Source: Amycolatopsis sp. CA-128772 (GTDB lineage Bacteria > Actinomycetota > Actinomycetes > Mycobacteriales > Pseudonocardiaceae). From it: DNA of 49,159 nt. The notes beneath the pieces are model-generated. The model was not told the DNA's origin and ran no database searches. It worked only from the letters and a program-made list of their open reading frames with translations. Below, piece by piece: positions 43,313 to 49,159 of this stretch. Where the stretch lies: the NCBI RefSeq assembly GCF_002904295.1, contig NZ_PPHG01000065.1, positions 1 through 49,159 of the forward strand, given 5' to 3'. The first letter of the stretch is position 1. Each line of letters starts with the position of its first letter. The translations under genes were made by a program, and so were the position numbers.

Positions 43313-43560
43313 CGCGGCACCGCCAGTCCGCGCCCGAGCAGTGCTTCCAGGAACGCCTTGACGTCCCCGGCCGCTTGTTGCGCGGGTACGGCGGATTGCC
43401 CGACCACTTCCCGCACCGGGTCGGCGCCCTCGGTCAGGGCGTGCACGATGCTCGCGCCCGCTGGGTTCAGCTCGAAGTACCATCCGGCTCGTTGGTCGAG
43501 CAGGACCATTCCGTTCTCGGTCGCTGTCACGACGACGCTGGGGTGCATTCGCACGGTCAT
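43309..43560 (-). CDS. lasso-peptide B1 / PqqD-like RiPP recognition element protein
   Basis: 83 residues from the ATG at 43560 (MTVRMHPSVVVTATENGM); an upstream ATG at 43611 would add 17 residues without a ribosome-binding site. The sequence VLLDQRAGWYFELNPAGASI is the hallmark of the PqqD-like winged fold that binds leader peptides in lasso-peptide biosynthesis. The C-terminus (DVKAFLEALLGRGLAVPR) fits the family length. It is coupled to a broken B2 gene. No precursor peptide (A), asparagine-synthetase-like cyclase (C) or exporter (D) is present upstream, where the sensor kinase gene begins, so this is probably a relic. Confidence 0.75.
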   Translation of the reverse strand: MTVRMHPSVVVTATENGMVLLDQRAGWYFELNPAGASIVHALTEGADPVREVVGQSAVPAQQAAGDVKAFLEALLGRGLAVPR

Positions 43561-43752
43561 GCCGGTGCACGTGAGGTCGGCATGAGCGAGCGCAGGAAGG
43601 GGGCAGTCCATGAATGGGCTGCCCCGCCACCGGTTGCCGCCCGTGGCCCTCCCATGGGCTGGTGGCGTGGTGCCGAAGGGATGGGCAGTCCCGGCTCGAT
43701 CCGCACCGGCATCACCGGCGCCGAGTTCGGCGCGTCCCAGCTCCGATCCCGC

Positions 43753-45096
43753 TCAGTCGGGCACGACCGGCAGGTGGAACCGCATGCGCAGGCCGTGGTC
43801 CAGCGGTTCGGCGGCGACCTGCCCGCCGTGGGTCTCCACCACCTGGCGCACGATCGCCAGGCCCAGCCCGGAACCGGGCATCGACCGGGCCCGGGTGGAG
43901 CGGTAGAACCGGTCGAACACGAACGGCACGTCGGCCGTGGGGATACCGGGGCCTTCATCGGTGACCGAGAACTGGCCATCGGCCACGGTGATCGTGATCT
44001 CGCCGCCGGGTGGGCTCCACTTGACCGCGTTGTCCACGAGATTGGCGATGGCCCGTTCGATCGCGTCCGGGTCGACGTGCACGAGGCACGGGGTCAGGGC
44101 GGACGTGAACCGGGGGGCGGAGGTTCGCGTGGCGGCCTTGGCGATCACGGTCTTCGCCACCAGGTCGAGCCGGGTGTCCTCGGTGTGGGCGGGGTTTTTG
44201 CCGTAGCGGGCGAGGTCGACCAGGTTGTTGATCAGCGACCGCAGTTCCCGTGCCTGGCCGATCGCGTCCTGCACGAGGGCCGGGGCCTCGGGCGCGCGCA
44301 GGCCGTCGCCGTCGGCGAGCAGTTCGAGGTTGGTGGTGAGGCTGGTCAACGGGGTGCGCAGCTCGTGTGAGGCGTCGGCGACCAGTTGCCGCTGTGCCCG
44401 CATGGACGCGTCCAAAGCAGTGGTCATGGCGGCGAAAGCCTGACCGAGGTGGCCGATCTCGTCACGTCCGGTCAGGTGGTCGACGGGCGCGGTCAGGTCG
44501 TGGGTCGCGGTGATGTGCTCGACGGCCCGGGTGAGCTGCTGGACCGGCCGTAGCACGCGGCGCGCCGCCAGCCGTGCGGTCACCGCGGCCACCAGACCGC
44601 CGCCGATTGTCAGCGCGACCAGCAACGCGGCCAGCGAGGCCAGGATGGCGGCCTGGTCGTCCTGCCGCTGGGCGACCCGCATCAATCCACCCGGTGGCTT
44701 GCCCATCCCGGAGGTGAGGAGGCGGTATTCGACGCCGTTGTAGGTCGTGTCCTGGAAGTACGCGGGCTGCGTGCCGTTGGCGACGTCCGCGTCCCGTCGG
44801 GTGATCTCGACGAAGGCCCGGTTCGAGCCGGGGTACACCGGGCCGCCGACGAACTGGACCAGCATGCTGCCCAGTTCGACCGGTTCGTCGATGGGGATCT
44901 TGTCGCCGGACTCGGCGACCTTCTGCTTGAGCTGGCGGGCGAGGGAATCACCCTCGCCGATGCTCTGCATCAGCGACGCGTCGACCTGGTGACGCATGAT
45001 CGACCGCACGGCCGGGTAGACCACCAACGACGCCACGGCGAGCGCCAGCAGCACGACGACTCCACCCGCGAGGCCGACCCTGGCGCGCAAGGTCAT
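43753..45096 (-). CDS. two-component sensor histidine kinase
   Basis: 447 residues from the ATG at 45096, which overlaps the response-regulator stop in an ATGA. Membrane spans lie at about 8-28 (GLAGGVVVLLALAVASLVVY) and 150-173 (LASLAALLVALTIGGGLVAA), with an extracytoplasmic sensor segment of about 120 residues between them. A HAMP domain, the H-box ADASHELRTPLTSL, the N-box NLVDNAVKWSP and the G-boxes VTDEGPGI and GSGLGLAIV follow. All catalytic motifs are intact. It phosphorylates the OmpR-type regulator at 45093. The signal is unknown. Confidence 0.96.
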   Translation of the reverse strand: MTLRARVGLAGGVVVLLALAVASLVVYPAVRSIMRHQVDASLMQSIGEGDSLARQLKQKVAESGDKIPIDEPVELGSMLVQFVGGPVYPGSNRAFVEITRRDADVANGTQPAYFQDTTYNGVEYRLLTSGMGKPPGGLMRVAQRQDDQAAILASLAALLVALTIGGGLVAAVTARLAARRVLRPVQQLTRAVEHITATHDLTAPVDHLTGRDEIGHLGQAFAAMTTALDASMRAQRQLVADASHELRTPLTSLTTNLELLADGDGLRAPEAPALVQDAIGQARELRSLINNLVDLARYGKNPAHTEDTRLDLVAKTVIAKAATRTSAPRFTSALTPCLVHVDPDAIERAIANLVDNAVKWSPPGGEITITVADGQFSVTDEGPGIPTADVPFVFDRFYRSTRARSMPGSGLGLAIVRQVVETHGGQVAAEPLDHGLRMRFHLPVVPD

Positions 45097-45764
45097 GGTT
45101 CTTCCCGCAACACGTATCCCAGGCCGCGCACGGTCTGGATCAGCCGGGGCTCACCGGTGGATTCCAGTTTCCCGCGCAGGTAGGAGATGTAGACCCACAA
45201 CTGGTTGGATGCGGGCCCGAAGTCGTAGCCCCACACCGATTCGAAGATCAGCTCGCGGCTCAGCACGCGCTGGGGGTTGCGCAGGAACAACTCCAGCAGC
45301 GAGTACTCGGTGCGGGTCAGCTCGATCGCCCGAGCGCCCCGCTGCACCCGGCAGGTGGTGGTGTCCATCTCGATGCCGGCGAACCGCAGCACCTCCTGGA
45401 CCGCGCCGCTGCGCCGCAGCAGGGCTCGCAGCCGTGCCCGCAGCTCGTCCAGCGCGAACGGCTTGACCAGGTAGTCGTCGGCGCCCGCGTCCAGCCCGGC
45501 GACGCGGTCCTCGACCAGGTCGCGCGCGGTGAGCATGAGAATCGGCGTCTGGTCGCCACGGCGGCGCAGCCGTCGGCAGATCTCCAGGCCGTTCGGTTCG
45601 GGAACCAGCACGTCCAGGACGATCACCTCGGGCCGCGACCGGCCGAGCTCGTCCAGCGCCTGCACGCCGTCGGCCGCGAGGGACACCTGATAGCCGTCCC
45701 GGCGCAGCGCATGCTCCAGCGAACGGCGGACGGCCTCGTCGTCATCGACCACCAGTACGCGCAC
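45093..45764 (-). CDS. OmpR-family response regulator
   Basis: 223 residues from the GTG at 45764 (VRVLVVDDDEAVRRSLEHAL). The receiver domain has the acidic pair DDD, the phosphoacceptor Asp in VIVLDVLVPEPNG, LTARD and DYLVKPFALDEL. The C-terminal winged helix is of OmpR type (IELTRTEYSLLELFLRNPQR, VSYLRGKL-like VYISYLRGKL, TVRGLGYVL). It forms an overlapping pair with the kinase. CATACT is centred about 9 bases upstream of the GTG, suggesting a leaderless mRNA. The adjacent secreted protein gene (45836) is an obvious candidate target. Confidence 0.96.
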   Translation of the reverse strand: MRVLVVDDDEAVRRSLEHALRRDGYQVSLAADGVQALDELGRSRPEVIVLDVLVPEPNGLEICRRLRRRGDQTPILMLTARDLVEDRVAGLDAGADDYLVKPFALDELRARLRALLRRSGAVQEVLRFAGIEMDTTTCRVQRGARAIELTRTEYSLLELFLRNPQRVLSRELIFESVWGYDFGPASNQLWVYISYLRGKLESTGEPRLIQTVRGLGYVLREEP

Positions 45765-45770
45765 GCGCCC

Positions 45771-45776
45771 AGTATG
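45771..45776 (-). promoter_or_regulatory. predicted -10 box of a leaderless response-regulator transcript
   Basis: Reading on the minus strand, CATACT is followed after 6 bases by the GTG at 45764 and no ribosome-binding site precedes that GTG. This is the common actinomycete leaderless arrangement. Confidence 0.45.
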
Positions 45777-45835
45777 GAGCAGACCACGGTGCCCGGACCG
45801 GCCGTCGGCCGGCCCGGACACCCCGGCGGAGAGGA

Positions 45836-46477
45836 TCACTTCCCGCTCGGCGCCCCGCCCTTGGGCTTGCCGCCCTCCTGCTTGGCGAACTCCTCCTTCA
45901 CCTTGCGCAGCGCGTCCAGCAGCCGCTGCGGGGTGGTCCCCAGGCCCTTGGCGATCGCGATGAAAGCCGGATCCTTCGTGACGTCGTCACCCTTGCCGCC
46001 GACCTTGTCGAGGTCCTTGAACACCTGCCGGGCCCGGTCCTCGCTGATCTTCAGCTCGGCGGCCAGCAGCTTGACCACCTCGGCCGGAACGCCCGCCTCC
46101 TTGTCGGGAGCGGGTTTGCCGGGGCCGGGATCACCGGACAGTGCCTCCAGCACCTTCTCCGCACGGGCGACCGTGATCCCCAGTTCCCTGGCGAACGCGG
46201 CGATGGCTGCGGCCTTGTCGGTTCCGTTGACCACAGCACGTTTCAGGTTGCCCAAGGCGGTGGTCAGCCGCTTGACCGTCACGTGCAAGCTCGCGGCGAC
46301 CTTGGCGAGCTGCTCGTCGTTCTTCCTGCCTTCGTCCTTCTTGCCGTTGTCCTTCTTGCTGTCGGGCTGTGCCGACGACGGAGCCGCCGGAGCCGCTGCC
46401 GACGCGGCGGCCGCGCCGGTCACGGCCGTCAGGCCGGCCACCATGGCCGCGGCGACGAGTCTGGTCCGAATCCCCAT
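45836..46477 (-). CDS. secreted protein with four helical repeats, unknown function
   Basis: 213 residues from the ATG at 46477 (GAGGA 5 bases upstream). The signal peptide (GIRTRLVAAAMVAGLTAVTG) ends at ASA. A Lys/Asp-rich linker (SKKDNGKKDEGRKNDEQ) follows. Then four similar units can be read: LAKVAASLHVTVKRLTTAL, FARELGITVARAEKVLEAL, LAAELKISEDRARQVFKDL and IAKGLGTTPQRLLDALRKV, sharing the pattern LAxxLxxxxxRxxxxLxxL. The tail is Lys/Gly-rich. I do not recognise the family. Its position next to the two-component system, 71 bases upstream of the regulator start and on the same strand, suggests co-regulation. Confidence 0.75.
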   Translation of the reverse strand: MGIRTRLVAAAMVAGLTAVTGAAAASAAAPAAPSSAQPDSKKDNGKKDEGRKNDEQLAKVAASLHVTVKRLTTALGNLKRAVVNGTDKAAAIAAFARELGITVARAEKVLEALSGDPGPGKPAPDKEAGVPAEVVKLLAAELKISEDRARQVFKDLDKVGGKGDDVTKDPAFIAIAKGLGTTPQRLLDALRKVKEEFAKQEGGKPKGGAPSGK

Positions 46478-46745
46478 GTGTGTCCTCGCTCGATGCAGGG
46501 CACCGGCCCATCCGGTGCCGTCTCCACCACACCAACCGCACTTCAGCGGGACTTTCACCCGACTTTGGAATCACCTAAGGAACGTCGTCGCAGGTTTCCG
46601 ACCGCCACGAGCTTTGCCTGGCCCCGGGCACCTCGCGTCCAGCCCCATCGAGGGACTCATCGACGACCGCGCTCGACAGCCGACGTCCGCACATCGGCAT
46701 GAGAAGGGCGTCTGGATGCACGACCCGTTCGGCCGGTGGCCAAGT
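46478..46745. other. gap between the SDR remnant and the secreted repeat protein gene
   Basis: I see no gene or strong hairpin here. It presumably contains the promoter of the secreted repeat protein on the minus strand. Confidence 0.5.
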
Positions 46746-47561
46746 TCAGAGGTAATCGACCCCAGTCAGTTCCTGGGCCGCGGCCCAGAGCCGTCGGCCG
46801 GTGGCCGGGTCGGCTGCTTTCGGGGTGAGCCGAGCCTCGGTGACGCGGCCGCGCGTCTCCGCGAGGCCGGCCGGTCCGAAGAACTGGCCGCTCTGCACGC
46901 CGGGTGCCGTGGCGGCGTACAGCTGCGGCAGAGCGCCTCGTTCCCCCGGCTGGGTGGCCAGCAGACCGAGCCGCGCGATCGCCTGCCCGAGCCGGCCACG
47001 GTGTTCCCAGGCGCGCGGGGTCAGGTTGGTTCGAGTGAGACCGGGGTGGGCCAGCACGCTCGCGATCGGTAGTCCCGCGGAGCGCAGACGACGGTCCAGC
47101 TCGACACCGAAGATCGTGGTGGCTAGCTTCGACCGGCCGTAGGCGGTGGCGGCCCGGTAGCCGCGTTCGAACATCAGGTCGTCGAAGTCCAGGTCGGCGG
47201 CTTTGTGGGTGAGGGAGCTGAGGTTGACCACCCGCGCTTCCCCCGCCGCGGCCAAGTTGTCCAGCAGTAGGCCGGTCAAGGCGAAGTGGCCCAGCACGTT
47301 GGTGGCGAACTGCAGCTCGAAGCCGTCGGCCGAGGTACGGCGCGGGCCGAGCAGAACCACACCGGCGTTGTTGACCAGCAGGTCCAGCGCCGGGTGGTCG
47401 ACGGCCAGTTCGGCGGCGAACGCGCGGACCGACTCGAGGGAGGCCAGGTCCAGCTCGCGCACCTCGGTGTCGCCGCCGATCCGGCGGGCGGCCCCCTCGC
47501 CGGCGGCGGTATCGCGGACGGCGAGCACGACGTGGGCGCCGCACCCCGTCCGCAACGCTGC
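46746..47561 (-). pseudogene. short-chain dehydrogenase (SDR), 5'-truncated
   Basis: About 270 codons of an SDR related to the retinol-dehydrogenase-like oxidoreductases. They include GAHVVLAVRDTAAGEGAARR, VRELDLASLESVRAFAAEL, LDLLVNNAGVV, GFELQFATNVLGHFALT, VNLSSLTH and the active-site YGRSKLA. The first strand and the Gly-rich NAD(P)-binding motif TGxxxGIG, roughly 25 residues that should precede GAHVVLAV, are missing. The frame begins immediately after the TAG stop (47562-47564) of the upstream gene and is in frame with it, so a deletion joined the two. A TTG at 47555 could start translation, but the product could not bind cofactor normally. Confidence 0.8.
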
Positions 47562-48296
47562 CTAGCCGCGACGAAGACCAGCTGCGACGGTCTGCCGGTA
47601 CTCCTGGTTCAGCCGAGCGAACCTCAACTCGTCGACTGCCGCCGGGTCCATCAACAACTCGATCACCGTCGCGCCACCAAGGGATCGGCGGATGTCGGCG
47701 CCCAGCCCGGTGGCGAGGGGTGCCAGGAGCCGGTGGTGGTCTGCGTCGAAGTAAGTCCACCAGCTCAGCCAGTCCGGCCAGGCACCCCGAGCCGGCGGAG
47801 CGTCCCAGGCGAGCGGATCAGGCACCTCGGACCAGATCTGCTCCAACGACCACTCGTCCTCGACGCGGCCGAACAACGCACCGGTCTCGTCCGCGATCGC
47901 GATCCACAGTTCGGTCAGCAGCCGGTGCAGCTGCCGGAACGGTTCAGCCCGAGCACCACCGGGAGTCCGCGAGCAGTAGCACGCGTCCAACGACAGATAC
48001 ACGGAGTCCCAGCCGCTTCCACCGTCCGGCTTGGTGGACAGCCAGACATCTTCTGCGGCGCTGGTCCACAGGTTGGTCGACCATGAACCCACGGCAAGGG
48101 CCTGCACCAGCTGTCCGCGGTCGAGCACCCGGTGTTCGCCCTCGCGGCCCGGCGAGTTGTCGAATCCGTTGATCCCGCCACCCGGCCGGTGCGGCGACAG
48201 CCCGAACCCGTCGGCCAGGGACAGCAGCAGTTCGATCGTTGCGGAGTTCAACGTCGCGCTGGGCAGTACCAATGTCCACGACCAGTCCGAGCCCAT
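47562..48296 (-). CDS. hypothetical protein, Trp-rich, unknown function
   Basis: 244 residues from the ATG at 48296 (MGSDWSWTLVLPSATL); an ATG at 48305 is also possible. It is acidic and Trp-rich, with no signal peptide or membrane span. Notable stretches are LADGFGLSPHRPGGGINGF, STNLWTSAAEDVWLSTKPDG, DSVYLSLDACYC, LHRLLTELWIAIADETGALF, WPDWLSWWTYF and LLMDPAAVDELRFARL. The overall character, a small soluble acidic protein with scattered Trp, recalls bacterial immunity proteins, but no toxin gene is near and I do not recognise the family. The C-terminal end may be altered, because the stop lies at the deletion junction with the SDR remnant. Confidence 0.6.
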   Translation of the reverse strand: MGSDWSWTLVLPSATLNSATIELLLSLADGFGLSPHRPGGGINGFDNSPGREGEHRVLDRGQLVQALAVGSWSTNLWTSAAEDVWLSTKPDGGSGWDSVYLSLDACYCSRTPGGARAEPFRQLHRLLTELWIAIADETGALFGRVEDEWSLEQIWSEVPDPLAWDAPPARGAWPDWLSWWTYFDADHHRLLAPLATGLGADIRRSLGGATVIELLMDPAAVDELRFARLNQEYRQTVAAGLRRG

Positions 48297-48636
48297 GATC
48301 GGCATCTTCGCACAAACCGCGGCGCCGCCGAACCGGATACGAGCCGCCCACGCGTGCTCGCGTCCGCACATCGGCATGTGAGGATGTTGCAATGGTCGGT
48401 CATCTACATGACCGTCTGTGAGCGCTCAATCACGTGCGTGAGCGGAAGTTGGTCGCGGCTCCTTTGTGGCTGGCGTCACCCGGCGGCCTGCAGCGCAAAA
48501 TCGCATGCGCGATTCAGTGACTGCGCGGCAACGGTCACATCGTGCTCGGCGAAGGCCGCCGAATGGCGCTTCTCGAACCACGAGCCCCACCCTCGCGCGG
48601 CGTTTCCCCTGAATCACGAGCAGTCCGGAGAGGGCC
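48297..48636. other. gap with a possible gene remnant
   Basis: There is no complete gene. On the minus strand, a frame closed upstream by a TGA reads ARGWGSWFEKRHSAAFAEHD, then VTVAAQSLNRACDFALQAAG and a stop, ending near 48480. It has a protein-like composition and could be the C-terminal scrap of a lost gene, though I cannot identify it. The rest is unremarkable. Confidence 0.3.
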
Positions 48637-48668
48637 GAAGGCCCGGTCGCCGCGGTGACCGGGCCTTC
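48637..48668 (-). terminator. strong hairpin after the anti-sigma factor gene
   Basis: GAAGGCCCGGTC (48637-48648) and GACCGGGCCTTC (48657-48668) form a perfect 12-base stem with an 8-base loop. It ends 8 bases before the stop of the minus-strand anti-sigma gene. Confidence 0.85.
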
Positions 48669-48676
48669 GCGCTGGT

Positions 48677-49159
48677 TCAGCTGACCGTGAGGTTCGCGAT
48701 CGATGGCGTGGTCGGCTGCAGGGATCCCGTGGCGGGCTCGACGGTCACCGCGACCCCGTCGGTGCCGGCGGGGAGGACGGCTTCGACGGTGCCTTGAGGG
48801 CGGATGAGGCCCGCCGAGCGTGGCGCATCCGGGCCGGTCAGCCACACCTCGTAGGCGTGGCCGGCGTCCAGCCGCGGCAGGGCCTGCGCGGCGATGAGGA
48901 CTTTGCCCAGCTGCCGGGAGGCTGTGGCCGTGACCGAGCCGCCGCCGGCCACGGCCGTGCGCACGGTGGTCGCGTCGGGCGCGGACGTCACCGCGCGGCC
49001 GTCGGCCACCGGCACCGGGCGGCCGGAGACCGACTGGTCCAGCCCGATGCTGATGCCGCCGGCGAGCACCGCTGCCGCCGCGGCGACGGACGCGATCCCG
49101 ATCAGTGCACGCTTGCGCCACGGGGTGCGTCGCGCGGGAGAGGTCGGCTCGGCGGCGAC
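48677..49159 (-). CDS. RskA-type anti-sigma factor, C-terminal part (5' end beyond window)
   Basis: 161 residues of the C-terminal region, open at the window edge. A Pro/Arg-rich cytoplasmic segment (AAEPTSPARRTPWRKR) is followed by one membrane helix (ALIGIASVAAAAAVLAGGIS). The extracytoplasmic RskA C-terminal domain then follows: TASRQLGKVLIAAQALPRLD, HAYEVWLTGPDAPRSAGLI, EAVLPAGTDGVAVTVEPATG. The N-terminal zinc-finger/sigma-binding part and the cognate ECF sigma gene should lie just outside the window. It holds an ECF sigma factor inactive until proteolysis, according to family knowledge. Confidence 0.9.
   Translation of the reverse strand, partial: VAAEPTSPARRTPWRKRALIGIASVAAAAAVLAGGISIGLDQSVSGRPVPVADGRAVTSAPDATTVRTAVAGGGSVTATASRQLGKVLIAAQALPRLDAGHAYEVWLTGPDAPRSAGLIRPQGTVEAVLPAGTDGVAVTVEPATGSLQPTTPSIANLTVS

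Overview
The window is high-GC actinomycete chromosome with G/C-biased third codon positions, frequent GTG starts, Tat and Sec exports, GAF-ANTAR and RskA-type regulators, and CebR-type operators. The set suggests a soil saprophyte of the Pseudonocardiaceae (Amycolatopsis-like). The genus is an inference; no rRNA or other marker gene is present.

Positions 1-31007 are a plant-polysaccharide utilisation island. A GH6 cellulase (cut by the window edge) faces a clan GH-A glycosidase. A long minus-strand unit, read from 19290 down to about 6090, starts with an ABC sugar importer (binding lipoprotein plus two permeases). It continues with a cytoplasmic, unclassified carbohydrate-active protein and then secreted GH141-like, GH54, GH29, CE3-like and GH12 enzymes. 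GH27 follows with its own operator, and then a LacI-type regulator that lacks a DNA-binding domain. A GntR regulator diverges from the importer, and one palindrome, TGAGTnnnACTCA, lies in front of each. On the plus strand from 20645 come a CE1 esterase, a PETase/cutinase-like polyester hydrolase and a feruloyl esterase. A complete LacI regulator, GH54, GH59 and a third GH54 follow. Thirteen of the secreted enzymes carry ricin-type (CBM13) repeats. A GH9-CBM3 cellulase lies apart at 38802-41474 but shares CebR-type operators with GH6.

Positions 31017-38838 interrupt the carbohydrate genes. They hold a membrane receptor with an extracellular type-1 periplasmic-binding domain and a degenerate cytoplasmic NTPase-like part, and a two-gene unit of unknown function whose first gene is broken at two C-runs. 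A DUF72 protein and a KAP-family P-loop NTPase complete the block.

Positions 41500-49159 are regulatory and decayed. They include a GAF-ANTAR protein, the remnant of a lasso-peptide locus (intact B1/PqqD-like gene, broken B2 protease) and a two-component system. A secreted helical-repeat protein, a 5'-truncated SDR, an unknown protein and the C-terminal part of an RskA-type anti-sigma factor follow.

Four palindrome classes could divide the island into regulons. These are TCGAACCGGTTCGA (clan GH-A gene and the HTH-less LacI gene), TGTGAGCGCTAACA (GH27 and CE1), TGGGAGCGCTCCCA (GH6 and GH9) and TGAGTnnnACTCA (importer unit and GntR).
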